64,000 bases of DNA from Adlercreutzia faecimuris (lineage in GTDB: Bacteria > Actinomycetota > Coriobacteriia > Coriobacteriales > Eggerthellaceae). Below, piece by piece: positions 10,694 to 19,806 of the stretch. The DNA is taken from positions 372,001 to 436,000 of the forward strand of contig NZ_JAJMLW010000003.1 of the NCBI RefSeq assembly GCF_022669055.1, read 5' to 3'. Under the pieces are notes generated by a model. That model searched no databases and had not been told where the DNA came from. It saw only the letters and a list, made by a program, of their open reading frames with translations. The position numbers were made by a program, and so were the translations under genes. Every line of letters begins with the position of its first letter. Positions within the stretch are counted from its first letter, which is position 1.

Positions 10694-11211
10694 GCGCCTG
10701 CGCGGGGGCGGTGGCCGGGAGAGGGGCCCCGCCCGCGGCTGCCGCCCCTTCGCGCCCCCCCGCCCGGCGGCCTCGCGGCCTCGTCCCGCGCTCGCCCCGC
10801 CCGGCGGCTTTGCGGCCTCGTCCTCCGCGCTCGTGGGGCCGCCCGTCTTGCGCCTGCGGGCGGGCTCGTCTCACGAGCATTCGGGCCCGGGCCCGAGCCC
10901 GCGTCCGCCCTCGCGCCCCGCCTCCGACGACCTCGTGCTTGCCAGCGCGCCTTCCGCCCCGTGCGACGCGCCCGCCCCCGCGCGTCTGGCGCTCATGCCC
11001 GCTTGCCGCATCCGGCTCCGCCCCTCGCCCTCCTCCTCGCCCTTCGCGCTCGCCCCGCCTGGCGATCCCCGCTCCCTCGCCCTGCGCTCGCCTCGCCTGA
11101 CGGTCCCTGCTTTCTCGCCCCGCCCGGCGGCCTCGCGGCCTCGCTTCGCCCCTCCTCGCTCGGCGGCTTCGTCCCGCCCCGCCTGACGGCCGCGTCTTCG
11201 CTCCCCGCGCT
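10694..11211. other. Gene-free GC-rich stretch with degenerate repeats
   Basis: No start site, domain or codon pattern supports a gene. Several loose copies of CGCCCGGCGGCCTCGCGGCC occur (near 10760, 10798 and 11119). Open frames here look like products of composition. Confidence 0.6.
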
Positions 11212-11422
11212 GTGAGATCGTCGCTTTCCGACCACGTTTTTGGTCAGAGAACGCCGTTCTCACATTCAGGTGGTCAGAAAGTGCCGATTTCACCTCTAAT
11301 CGAAGGCGCATGGACCGCCAACGGAGAATGCGCATGCTCTTGAACTGGGGAAATGCAGGCGAAGCACTCAAAGGGCCGTCGAAAGGCGACGTTTCGCAAG
11401 TGAGATCGGCATTTTCTGACCA
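11212..11422 (+). repeat. Palindromic element B (4 arm units, 106-base spacer)
   Basis: Four copies of a 23-base unit beginning GTGAGATCG and ending TGACCA: forward 11212-11234, reverse 11241-11263, reverse 11271-11293, forward 11400-11422. The first two form a hairpin. The last two enclose a 106-base spacer with GAACTGGGGAAATG at 11342-11355, 49 bases from the left arm. Same layout and arms as element C on the other side of the nuclease-like gene. Confidence 0.85.
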
Positions 11423-12133
11423 TCGGCTGCCCTCCTGCGAAGTCCGTGTTTCGCTTTGGAGCGCATCGGCTTTCGTCCATCGTCCGGCATCGTGGCTTGG
11501 CGCGCCTTTTCGCCCCCTCGCGCAGCGTTCGAGCACCCCAGGGACGGCTGGCGCGCGGGGCCTGCCCTTCGCAGCGACACCGCGTGCGCTTGGCGTTGCC
11601 GCGAAGGGCGCGGCCTTCGCCAGCGGGGCGAGCGTCGCCGTGAGGCGGTTGGCTGCGGGCGCCACGCGCTTGTCCGTCGTCGCGTCTGCCGCCGGCCTCG
11701 TCTCGGCCCGCCCCGCCCGCGGCTCGTCCGCCTGGTCTCCTCGCGCCAGGCGAGCCCCCGGCTCCGTGTGGATGCCGGCCTCGCGTGCCCCGGTTCCGGC
11801 GTTCGCGCCGGTCGTGCCCTGGCCTGCGCGGGGATCGAGCGTGCAGGCGCCCGACCTGCTTGCGCTTGGCCGGTCTTAGCCGACAGCCGGCCGGCAGCAC
11901 GGCACGCCGATCCTCGCGCAGGCCAGGCTCATCCCGTCTGCGGCTGGGCCGACGACCTGGTCCCGCTTGCGTCCGGTGCCCTGCCGCGGCGCCTCTTCCG
12001 GTGGCGTGCCCCCCCCCTCGGCTGCCCGCCGCTCTGGCGTCACCCTCATGCGTCGCCGCTTCCGCCGCTCGGCCGGTCGTCGTCCGGCGCGCTCGCCACG
12101 GCGCCTAGTCGCCTCGCCTTCGCCTGCGCGTTG
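11423..12133. other. Gene-free stretch downstream of element B
   Basis: About 700 bases without a gene I can support. The forward frame opening at 11456 runs antisense through the nuclease-like gene, and its translation is Arg/Ala/Pro-rich without domains. It may be decayed sequence left between the repeat element and the nuclease-like gene. Confidence 0.5.
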
Positions 12134-13102
12134 CTACTCCCAGGCCTCGTCTGCCAGGTCGTAGCCGCGGGGGAGCCGGCGGAGGGCGGCGTGGCGTTCG
12201 GGCCAGCGCGGGGAGCGGGGTCGAAGGCGCGCGCCGTCGAGCCGCGCCACCGTCTGGGCCACCGGATCGAGGGTTCGCGGGCCGTAGAGGTGCTCGCGGG
12301 TGATGGTCATGACGTGGTAGCCGTCGTGAGCCAGGGCAGCGCGGCGGGAGGCGTCGCGGGCATGCTGCTCGGGGTTGAGGTGGGTGAGGTCGGAGTCGTA
12401 CTCGACGATGAGGCCGTGCTCTGGCCAGCAGAGGTCGACGACGGCGACGGGCTGCCCCGCGATGGCCCGCCCTTGGGGGCTGAGGGCGATGGGGTGGTTG
12501 GCGACCGGGTGCCTGAGGTGGTAGCCGCCCAGGTGGTAGGGGAGGCACAGCGCGAGCGCCAGATCCGCCTCCGCGGGCGACGCGACGCCCTCGACGAGGT
12601 GCGGCAGGAGGCGGCCCACGCGGTTTCCGCCCGGCACTCCGGGGCATGCGGCCAGGTAGGAGGCGAGCGACTCCCGGTTGGCCGGGGCATCTCGCCGCCG
12701 ATGGCCATAGCGCTCGTCGGGGGCGACGGCGCCGGTGCCGAGCAGCAGGCAGAGGGCCCGTGCGAGCAGCAGATCGTCAACGCCTCCGGCCACCTGCGCG
12801 GCGGTGAGCGCGGGGCAGGGGACGTAGATGCCGTTGCCCGCCTGCAGGAACGATCCGTCCGGGTAAGCCCGTGAGGAGCGGTGGACGATGGCGTCGGCGC
12901 CGAGACGGCGTGAGTCGCGAGCGGTGAGGAGGTGGACGGGGGCCGTGAGAAAGGGGAGCGCTTGGCGTAGGTAGGCCATGGCGCGCGTGGTGGGGGCAGC
13001 GTCGGCGAGCACGCGCTCGTCGGAGAGGGGGCCGGGGCGCGGCGCGCGGACGGCGTGGATCCAGAATCGGTAGGCTGACGGTCCGTAGAGCACGAGTCTC
13101 AT
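12134..13102 (-). CDS. Predicted PD-(D/E)XK (DUF559/Vsr-like) protein, paralogue 1
   Basis: 322 residues from ATG 13102; the purine-rich GCGAGGTG lies 8 bases upstream. The C-terminal part carries a Vsr/DUF559-like core: SPAEADLALAL (E178), then VVDLCWPEHGLIVEYDSD (D223, E234, D236), then ARDASRRAALAHDGYHVMTIT, matching the family's Arg-rich helix and last strand. The N-terminal half (MRLVLYGPSAYRFW onward) has no domain I recognise. The protein at 54860 has nearly the same length (321 residues) and aligns at every catalytic position (E179, D224, E235, D237), so the two are paralogues. Elements B and C flank it. A nuclease role is inferred from motifs only; no methylase, toxin or helicase partner is adjacent. 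Confidence 0.7.
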   Translation of the reverse strand: MRLVLYGPSAYRFWIHAVRAPRPGPLSDERVLADAAPTTRAMAYLRQALPFLTAPVHLLTARDSRRLGADAIVHRSSRAYPDGSFLQAGNGIYVPCPALTAAQVAGGVDDLLLARALCLLLGTGAVAPDERYGHRRRDAPANRESLASYLAACPGVPGGNRVGRLLPHLVEGVASPAEADLALALCLPYHLGGYHLRHPVANHPIALSPQGRAIAGQPVAVVDLCWPEHGLIVEYDSDLTHLNPEQHARDASRRAALAHDGYHVMTITREHLYGPRTLDPVAQTVARLDGARLRPRSPRWPERHAALRRLPRGYDLADEAWE

Positions 13103-13233
13103 GGCGTTTACACCTCGCTCAGATCGGGCGAAGATTGTAGGCTCTCGCGCGGTTCTCGGGGGACCACAGGCGTGAAAGCCTACGAGGAGCCCACAACTCG
13201 CGGGATCGCGAGGGGCTGTGGGGGGCCGGTGGT

Positions 13234-13444
13234 GTGAGATCGCGCGTTTCCGCCCACGATGCTGGTCAGAAAGTGCCGATCTCACATTCGGCTGGGCAGA
13301 AAACGCCGATCTCACACCACGTTGACGGGGAGGAACGTCTAAGAGGAATGATGGCGTTGCGTTGACCTGGGGAAACGGAGGACGCGGAAGAGGCACTGCG
13401 CGAAAACGGGGCTGTGCGTATGTGAGATCGGCGTTTTCTGACCA
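13234..13444 (+). repeat. Palindromic element C (4 arm units, 106-base spacer)
   Basis: Units at 13234-13256 (forward), 13263-13285 (reverse), 13293-13315 (reverse) and 13422-13444 (forward) share GTGAGATCG...ACCA with element B. The 106-base spacer has GACCTGGGGAAACG at 13364-13377, 49 bases from the left arm. Order, orientation and spacing repeat those of element B, although the rest of the spacer differs. Confidence 0.85.
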
Positions 13445-13667
13445 CCGCCTCCCGCCTTGCGCCCGCGCGCGGCGCCTGACCGTTCGCGCCCATGGCCCCG
13501 CCCCTCGCGCCCCTCGCGCCCCACGCCCGCTCGCCCCTCGTGTCCGCGGGTCCAACGCGCCCGCTCGCCCCTCGCGCCCGCCCCGTCTGTCTCGTGCCTG
13601 GCCCCTGCACCCGCTCGCCGCCCCGCTCCTCGCGCCCGCCCTCCCGTGTCCGCGTCCGTCGCGCGCC

Positions 13668-13681
13668 TTACGCTTCCGTAA
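13668..13681. promoter_or_regulatory. TTAC-N3-TCCGTAA motif, probable regulator site
   Basis: TTACGCTTCCGTAA is followed by TGCG. A near copy, TTACTATTCCGTAA followed by GGCG, lies at 15740-15753 before the ABC ATPase of the same cluster. The shared position suggests a binding site for the adjacent response regulator (inference). Confidence 0.5.
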
Positions 13682-13715
13682 TGCGGGGCGCGTGGGCGGA
13701 CGAGGGCGGCGACGG

Positions 13716-13721
13716 TATAAT
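13716..13721 (+). promoter_or_regulatory. -10 box (TATAAT) of the two-component operon
   Basis: TATAAT lies 53 bases before the response regulator ATG. No clear -35 is visible, which suits an activator-dependent promoter; the TTAC-N3-TCCGTAA motif ends 34 bases upstream. Confidence 0.5.
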
Positions 13722-13774
13722 CTCCTGCAGGATTCTCAGGCGCCGACGGGCGCCCCGCGCGTGAGGAGGAACCC

Positions 13775-14446
13775 ATGGACGTGCTGCTGGTCGAGGACGA
13801 CCCGATGATCGTCTCGACGCTCTGCGGCCTGCTGGAGGGCGAGGGCTACCGCGTCCGCGCCGTCGGCCGCCAGGACGACGCGGTGGCCACGCTGGCCGAG
13901 ACGGCCTTCGACCTGGCCCTCCTGGACGTGACGCTGGCCCAGGGCAACGGGTTCGCCGTGTGCGCGGCCGCGCGCGAGGCGCACCCCTCCATGCCGGTCA
14001 TCTTCCTCACCGCCTCTGACGACGAGTTCTCCACCGTGGCGGGTCTCGACATGGGCGCCGTCGACTATGTCGCCAAGCCGTTTCGCGCCCGCGAGCTGCT
14101 CTCGCGCATCCGCGCGGCGCTCAGGCGCTCGGGCGGGGCCGACAGCGTGCTCGCTGCCGGTGACGTGCGGCTGGACGCGTCCTCGGCCACAGTGACGAAG
14201 GGCGGGCGCGAGGTGTTCCTCTCGGCGCTCGAGTACAAGCTGCTGCTCTACCTGCTCCAGAGCAAGGGACGCCTCGTCACGCGCGAGAACTTGCGCGACG
14301 CCATCTGGGACAGCGCCGGCGAGTACGTGTCCGACAACTCCATCAACGTCTACATCCGCCGCCTGCGCGAGAAGATCGAGGACGACCCGGCCGATCCGGC
14401 CATCGTCGTGACGGCGCGGGGCTTGGGCTACAAGGTGGGGGACTAG
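13775..14446 (+). CDS. OmpR-family response regulator
   Basis: 223 residues; GAGGAACCC precedes the ATG. The receiver domain (1-120) shows the acidic pair D8-D9, phospho-acceptor D51 in LALLDVTLA, T79 in FLTAS and K101 in YVAKPF. A winged-helix effector domain follows (LSALEYKLLLYLLQ, RENLRDAIW, INVYIRRLREKIEDD, TARGLGYKVG). The kinase starts one base after the stop. Linkage to an FtsX-type exporter suggests control of resistance to an envelope-active compound, as in Bce-type modules (inference). Confidence 0.93.
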   Translation: MDVLLVEDDPMIVSTLCGLLEGEGYRVRAVGRQDDAVATLAETAFDLALLDVTLAQGNGFAVCAAAREAHPSMPVIFLTASDDEFSTVAGLDMGAVDYVAKPFRARELLSRIRAALRRSGGADSVLAAGDVRLDASSATVTKGGREVFLSALEYKLLLYLLQSKGRLVTRENLRDAIWDSAGEYVSDNSINVYIRRLREKIEDDPADPAIVVTARGLGYKVGD

Positions 14447-14447
14447 C

Positions 14448-15485
14448 ATGGGGTCGGCGGCGACGCTGTTTCGCCAGAGCGCCCTCTTGGCCCTGGCCAT
14501 GGCCCTGGTGGTCGTGGCGGCACAAGTCTCGGCCGGGTCGGGCGCGGCGACGTGGTGCGCGGTGTCGGGCGTTGTGGCCCTCGTCTTCTTCCTGGCGGTG
14601 TCATGGTCACGCCATCGTCAGATACACCGCCTCACGGCTGAGATCGACGAGGTGCTCCATGGCGGACGCAGCGTGGGATTCTCCTCCTGCCGCGAGGGTG
14701 ACGTGGCCGTGCTCACCAACGAGCTGGGGAAGATGGTGGCGCGCCTTGCGCGGACGAGTGAGCTTCTGGCCTGCGAGAAGACGGCCTTGGCCGACGCGCT
14801 GGCCGATGTGTCCCACCAGATACGCACGCCGCTCACGGCGGTGGGGCTCATGCTGCCCGGCATTGAGGCGGCCGATGACCCGGTGCGGCGCAAGCGGGCC
14901 GTCTGCGAGCTGGAGGCGTTGCTCGACCGCATCGCGTGGCTCGTGACCACGCTGCTCAAGATAGCGAAGGTGGACGCCGGGGCCATGCCGCTCTCGGCGC
15001 GCCCCGTGTCGGCGGCCGCGGTGGCGCGGCGTGCCGTTGAGCCCCTGGCCACGGCGATGGACCTGCATGACGTGGCGCTCGTGCTGGATCTGGACGAGGA
15101 CGCGACCTTCGACGGCGACGCGCGCTGGACCGCAGAGGCCGTGGAGAACATCGTGAAGAACTGCATGGAGCACACGCCGCCGGGTGGCGAGGTGCGCGTG
15201 CGGGTGAGCGCCGACGCGCTGGTGACGTCCATCGTGGTGAGCGACACGGGCCCCGGCATCGCGCCTGAGGACCTGCCGCACGTCTTCGAGCGCTTCTACC
15301 GCGGGCGCGCCTCCGACGTCGGCGAGGCGTTGGGGGCCGGCGGCCTGCGCACTTCCGGCGGGTTCGGCATCGGGCTCGCGCTGGCCCAGGCGCTCGTGTC
15401 GGCGCAGGGCGGCACCCTGCGGGCCTCCAACGCAGACGCGGGCGGGGCGCGGTTCGCCCTCAGCTTCCCCAAGCTGGTGGTGTAG
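14448..15485 (+). CDS. Sensor histidine kinase, short-loop (intramembrane-sensing) type
   Basis: 345 residues. Two membrane helices (about 9-28 and 34-52) are joined by a loop of only a few residues, so there is no extracellular sensor domain. The dimerisation and phosphoacceptor motif is ADVSHQIRTPLTAVGL with H123. The ATPase domain has NIVKNCMEHTP (N box), VSDTGPGIAPEDL, FERFYRG and GGFGIGLAL. This architecture is typical of kinases that sense through a partner ABC permease such as BceS. The FtsX permease gene two positions downstream fits that role. The start is one base from the regulator stop. Confidence 0.9.
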   Translation: MGSAATLFRQSALLALAMALVVVAAQVSAGSGAATWCAVSGVVALVFFLAVSWSRHRQIHRLTAEIDEVLHGGRSVGFSSCREGDVAVLTNELGKMVARLARTSELLACEKTALADALADVSHQIRTPLTAVGLMLPGIEAADDPVRRKRAVCELEALLDRIAWLVTTLLKIAKVDAGAMPLSARPVSAAAVARRAVEPLATAMDLHDVALVLDLDEDATFDGDARWTAEAVENIVKNCMEHTPPGGEVRVRVSADALVTSIVVSDTGPGIAPEDLPHVFERFYRGRASDVGEALGAGGLRTSGGFGIGLALAQALVSAQGGTLRASNADAGGARFALSFPKLVV

Positions 15486-15834
15486 GCGCGCCCGGCAGCC
15501 CGGCGCGCCTGGCAGGCGGAGACGCAGGTGCGGGCACGAAGGGGCGGCGGGGCCTTCGGCGGGAGGGCGGCAAGCCCAGAGCGCGCCCCTTCCCCATCTT
15601 CTTGGCCGATCGGATGAGAGGCGCCCCTGGCCCCGCGGCCCTGCGCTCGGCCCCTGGCCCCGCGGCCCTGCGCTCGGCCCGGGCGCGTCTCGGCCCTGAG
15701 CTGCGGCCCGGGCGCGTCTCGGCCCTGCGCCGCGGCGGATTACTATTCCGTAAGGCGCTGGTCACGGCCGGGAAAGGCCGCTCGGTCACACTCGTTTTCG
15801 GAATGTGGCTCGAATACGAGGAAAGGCGGATGCC
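15486..15834. repeat. Non-coding gap with two tandem duplications and a regulator motif
   Basis: A 27-base unit (CCCCTGGCCCCGCGG...) is repeated exactly at 15624-15650 and 15651-15677. A 29-base unit (CCCGGGCGCGTCTCGG...) follows twice at 15678-15735 with small changes. Next comes TTACTATTCCGTAA at 15740-15753, matching the site before the response regulator. No gene is visible. Confidence 0.7.
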
Positions 15835-16518
15835 ATGGACATCCTGACCGTCAGCCATCTGACGAAGGTCTACGGGGAGGGCGCGGCGGCGACGCGCGCC
15901 CTCGACGACGTGACGTTCTCCGTCGAGGAGGGCGAGTTCGTCGCCATCGTGGGGTCGTCGGGCTCGGGCAAGTCGACGCTTCTGCACCTGATGGGCGGCG
16001 TGGATCGGCCCACGTCGGGCACGGTGCTGCTCAACGGCGCCGACGTGTACGCCCGATCAGACGAGGAGCTGGCGGTGTTCCGCCGGCGCGAAGTGGGGCT
16101 CGTCTACCAGTTCTATAACCTGGTGCCGGTGCTCAACGTGGTGGAGAACATGACGCTGCCGGTGGCCCTCGACGGGCGGCCGGTGAACGAGGGACGGCTC
16201 TACGGGCTGCTCGACAAGCTGGGGCTGCGCGGCCGCGAGGGACACCTGCCCAGCCAGCTCTCCGGCGGCCAGCAGCAGCGCGTCGCCATCGGGCGCGCGC
16301 TCATGAACGCGCCGGCGGTGGTGCTCGCCGACGAGCCGACGGGCAACCTCGACACGCGCAACAGCCGCGACATCATGGCGCTTCTGCGCGACTCCAACCG
16401 CGAGCTGGGGCAGACGCTCGTGGTCATCACCCATGATGAGGAGATAGCCCTCGCGGCTGATCGCATCATCGCCATCGAGGACGGGCGCGTCGTGCGGGAC
16501 GAGAGGATCCGCCGATGA
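15835..16518 (+). CDS. ABC transporter ATPase (MacB/LolD/BceA type)
   Basis: 227 residues from ATG 15835 behind GAGGAAAGG; an in-frame ATG at 15805 has no ribosome site. Walker A GSSGSGKSTLLHL, Q-loop YQFYNLVPVLNVVENM, signature LSGGQQQRVAIGRAL, Walker B VVLADEPTGNLD and H-loop VVITHD are all present. The stop overlaps the permease ATG at 16515 (ATGA), showing translational coupling. It powers the FtsX-type permease that follows. Confidence 0.93.
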   Translation: MDILTVSHLTKVYGEGAAATRALDDVTFSVEEGEFVAIVGSSGSGKSTLLHLMGGVDRPTSGTVLLNGADVYARSDEELAVFRRREVGLVYQFYNLVPVLNVVENMTLPVALDGRPVNEGRLYGLLDKLGLRGREGHLPSQLSGGQQQRVAIGRALMNAPAVVLADEPTGNLDTRNSRDIMALLRDSNRELGQTLVVITHDEEIALAADRIIAIEDGRVVRDERIRR

Positions 16519-19500
16519 ACGCCATGACTCGCTTCACGCTGCGCTCGCTGCGCGCCAACCGGGTGCGGACGCTCGTGACCGTGGCGGGCGTCGTCCTAGC
16601 GGCGGCGCTTTTGACCGCGGTGCTCACCACCTTCACCTCGCTCCAGTCGATGCTCTACCGCGCCGAGGCCAACCTGTCGGGCACCTGGATGGCCGAGGTG
16701 CGCTCTGATGATTGCGCCCGCCTTGACGAGTTGGCCGCGGCGGGCAGGGCGTCAGGCGAGCTTGGGGACGTCGCCCTGCTCCAGGATGCCGGCTTCGGCG
16801 AGCTCACGGAGAGCCAGCGAAGCGTCTACGGGAACTACCTCGTGCTCATCGGGTTTGCCGGTGACGTGGAGAGCCTCTGCGCCGTGCGGCCGAGCGAGGG
16901 TCGTCTGCCCGAGGCTGAGGGCGAGATCCTGCTGTTCGACACGTGGCGCACCAACGGCGGCCTTGAGGTGGGGGACACGCTGACCCTGCCCGTGGGTGAG
17001 CGCCGCGCGGTGCTCGCGCCGGGGCGCGAGGGATCCGTCTCGCAGTCCTCAGTCCTCTCGGGCGAGACGTACGCGGCCGATCCCTCCGAGGTGCGCACGG
17101 ACATGATCGAGGACGGCACGCTTCTCGACTCGTCCATCGGCTACCTGAGGGCTGATCCGGAGGGCAGCCCGCTCAACGAGGAGCTGACCGACGTCGAGGA
17201 GCGCACCTACACGGTGGTCGGCTTCTACAACCGATCCATCTACGCGTCGTCCCATGGCGTCGGCATGGCGGGCTTCGTCGGGGGTGACCTGGCAGACGGG
17301 GGCGTGGCGAGCGCGTTTTCCACCCTGCCCGGCGCGGAGAGCGCCGAGGAGGTGCGCGAGCGCATGGAGGCGGCGTTCCCCGACGCGGATGTGACGCTGC
17401 ATACGGGAATGCTGCGCTACATGGGCCTGCGCTCGGGGGGTGCCATCTGGGACACGTTCTTCGGCATCGTGGCCATCCTCGCGACGGTCATCACCGTCGC
17501 GTGCGTGTCGCTCATCTACAATGCCTTCGCCATCTCAGTGGCAGAGCGCATGCGGCAGTTCGGGCTTCTGGCCTCCATCGGCGCATCGCGGCGCCAGCTG
17601 CGCCGGGCGGTGCTGCTAGAGGCGGGGGCGGTGGCGTTGGCCGGCATTCCGCTGGGGCTTGCGGTGGGCCTCGTCGGCTGCGCGGTGACGTTCGCGGCCC
17701 TCGGCCCCTCCCTCGCCCAGGCGTTCGGTGCGGCCGAGGTGGGCTTCGAGCTTGCCGTGAGGCCGTGGGCCCTCGGGTTCGCCGCGGTGCTCACCCTGGT
17801 CACGGTGCTGGTATCGGTGGCGGTGCCTGCCGTCCGCGCGAGCCGCGTGAACGTGGTGGACGCGCTACGCGGCGGGCAGGTCGACCGCGCCTCCAGGCGT
17901 GGGGCGGCCCGCGCGGCGCGCGCCGTGGTGCCGAGCCGGCTGTGGGCGCGGCGCGGTCTGGCCGGGCGCGTCTTCGGGATGGGTGGCCTGCTGGCGCGCA
18001 TCAACGGCAGGCGCGGGGCGGCGCGTGGGCGCGCGGCGTCGGTGTCGCTCGCGCTGGCCATCGTGCTGCTGATGACGGCGGGCTCGCTTTCCCTGTTCCT
18101 GGGAATGCTGACCGACGTGGCCAGCGGCAGCGAGGCGCCCGGGGACGTGGCGGTGTTCACATCGCTGCAGCCGTTCGACGGCGCGGAGGGCGCGGACGCC
18201 GCGGGTGGCGCCGATGCCGCGGGTAGCACCGATGCCGACGCCGCGGGTGGCGCCGATGCCGCGGGCGCGGACGGCGCGGGCGCGGACGCCGCGGGTGGCG
18301 CCGATGCCGCGCCGGTGACCGTCGAGGAGGCTGCCCGCGCGGCTGATGGGCGCTTTGCCGCGCAGGCCGCCGTGCTCTCATCGCTGTGGGACGCGCTTTG
18401 CGCTACACCTGAGGCCGAGCCCGTGAGCTGGCGCCTGAGCGGGTACGCGGCGGTCGTCCTGCCCGACGCCATGGCGGGTGAGGCGTACCGCAAGGCGGGC
18501 GGCGGCAACGGTGGCGTCATGGCCGACGGGCGCTACGCGGCCAATGCGCTTGTTTCCTACCTCGACGACGCGTCCTTCGATCGCTTCGTCGCCAGCTTGG
18601 GGCAGGATCCCTCTGCCTACCATGACGCCGCGCATCCGCGTGCCGTCGGCGTGTCGCGGGGCTACGGCAACGACGGCAGCACCTACCGGCTGCTTGAGAC
18701 GCTCCGGGCCACGGGGACTCTGGAGGTGGCCCTCGCAGCAACCTGCCAGGGACAGCCCGCTGACGGAATCTCAGTCACCTTGGACGGCGACGCGTCGGAA
18801 AGCAGACGTGCCGTGATGGCGCTCGAGCCCTACTTCACGCGCCCGATCGGCGGCGACGCGGTCGAGGAGGTGGCGGTCGACCTCTCCCAGGCGCAGATGG
18901 CCTTCGAGCCGCTTGAGGTGGCGGCCCTCGTCGACGAAGCTCCGGCGGCGGTGGGAATGAGGGGTGAGCAGCTGCAGCTCATCGTGCCGATGTCGCTTGC
19001 CAGCAGCTGCTCGCTCGGCATCGACGTGCCCACCTTCCTCGGCGCCTTCGACGCGCCCGAGGGCGATTCGGGCGTGGTGGGCCAGGCGCTGGTGGATCGC
19101 GCGGGGGCCTTCATCCATGACGAGTCGGCCTACGAGGCCTCCTACCTGGGCATGAGCGACTACGCTGGCGATGCGGAGAGCAACCGCATGCTCGCCCTGG
19201 TCGTCAACGTGTTCTGCCTGCTGTTCACGGTGATCCTCGCGCTCATCGCGCTGGCCAACGTGTTCAACACGGTGACCAACGGGCTCATCCTGCGCCGCCG
19301 CGAGTTCGCTGTGATGCGCTCGACGGGGCTGTCGAACCGCCAGTTCCGCGCCATGATCATGGATGAGTGCGTGGCCTGGTGCCTGCGCGGCCTCGTACCG
19401 GGCATCGTGCTGTCGCTCGGCGTGTCCTACCTGCTGTTCCGCGCGGTATCGGGATCGGTCACGGGAATCGCCTTCGCGCTGCCGTGGGGCTACGTGGCCC

Positions 19501-19610
19501 TGGCCTTCGCCATGACTGCGGTCGCCATCGGCATCTCGGTGGCCTACGGCATGCATCGCTGCAAGGCCGACAACGTGGTCGAGGCCCTGCGGACGGACAG
19601 CGGCGCCTAG
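16515..19610 (+). CDS. FtsX/MacB-type ABC permease, large
   Basis: 1031 residues. An N-terminal helix (about 17-37) is followed by a long extracytoplasmic domain, then FtsX helices at about 320-440 ending in AVPAVRASRVNVVDALRGGQ. A second extracytoplasmic region and a C-terminal FtsX block (LMLALVVNVFCLLFTVILA onward, ending KADNVVEALRTD) complete the duplicated layout of BceB/LolE-like proteins. The second external domain starts with a low-complexity Ala-Gly-Asp stretch (18180-18312) of ADAAGGADAAG-like units. With the preceding kinase and ATPase this looks like a detoxification or lipoprotein-type exporter; the substrate is unknown. Confidence 0.88.
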   Translation: MNAMTRFTLRSLRANRVRTLVTVAGVVLAAALLTAVLTTFTSLQSMLYRAEANLSGTWMAEVRSDDCARLDELAAAGRASGELGDVALLQDAGFGELTESQRSVYGNYLVLIGFAGDVESLCAVRPSEGRLPEAEGEILLFDTWRTNGGLEVGDTLTLPVGERRAVLAPGREGSVSQSSVLSGETYAADPSEVRTDMIEDGTLLDSSIGYLRADPEGSPLNEELTDVEERTYTVVGFYNRSIYASSHGVGMAGFVGGDLADGGVASAFSTLPGAESAEEVRERMEAAFPDADVTLHTGMLRYMGLRSGGAIWDTFFGIVAILATVITVACVSLIYNAFAISVAERMRQFGLLASIGASRRQLRRAVLLEAGAVALAGIPLGLAVGLVGCAVTFAALGPSLAQAFGAAEVGFELAVRPWALGFAAVLTLVTVLVSVAVPAVRASRVNVVDALRGGQVDRASRRGAARAARAVVPSRLWARRGLAGRVFGMGGLLARINGRRGAARGRAASVSLALAIVLLMTAGSLSLFLGMLTDVASGSEAPGDVAVFTSLQPFDGAEGADAAGGADAAGSTDADAAGGADAAGADGAGADAAGGADAAPVTVEEAARAADGRFAAQAAVLSSLWDALCATPEAEPVSWRLSGYAAVVLPDAMAGEAYRKAGGGNGGVMADGRYAANALVSYLDDASFDRFVASLGQDPSAYHDAAHPRAVGVSRGYGNDGSTYRLLETLRATGTLEVALAATCQGQPADGISVTLDGDASESRRAVMALEPYFTRPIGGDAVEEVAVDLSQAQMAFEPLEVAALVDEAPAAVGMRGEQLQLIVPMSLASSCSLGIDVPTFLGAFDAPEGDSGVVGQALVDRAGAFIHDESAYEASYLGMSDYAGDAESNRMLALVVNVFCLLFTVILALIALANVFNTVTNGLILRRREFAVMRSTGLSNRQFRAMIMDECVAWCLRGLVPGIVLSLGVSYLLFRAVSGSVTGIAFALPWGYVALAFAMTAVAIGISVAYGMHRCKADNVVEALRTDSGA

Positions 19611-19636
19611 GGTTGCTTGCGCGCCACGCGAGGCTT

Positions 19637-19674
19637 GGGGGCCGGTCGTCCCATGCGGGATGCCGGCCCCCTTC
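19637..19674 (+). terminator. Rho-independent-like terminator after the FtsX permease
   Basis: GGGGGCCGG at 19637 pairs with CCGGCCCCC, with an inner TCCC/GGGA pairing, and is followed by TTCT. It sits 26 bases after the permease stop. Confidence 0.65.
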
Positions 19675-19806
19675 TGCGCCTGGGCGCCCGCGTCGCCCAC
19701 GCCTCGTTCGCCCTTCCCGCCCGCGCCCACGTCGCGTCACCCGCGCCCGTCCAGCTCCCGTCTCGCACCCGCCCCGCGCCCACGTCTCGCTCGTGTCATC
19801 GTGACC

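Noticed and set aside
11212-11422. Ordinary intrinsic terminators
   Set aside because: The arms lie about 105 bases apart around a conserved core and also occur between divergent genes, which terminators would not explain.
11456-12874. Forward open frame of 472 codons over the nuclease-like gene
   Set aside because: The reverse frame has the Vsr/DUF559-like core and a paralogue at 54860; the forward frame has neither.
12134-13102. Complete restriction-modification system
   Set aside because: No DNA methyltransferase or specificity gene is adjacent to either nuclease-like paralogue.
11212-13444. Retron or integron attC site
   Set aside because: No reverse transcriptase or tyrosine integrase lies near any element, and arm and spacer geometry differ from attC.
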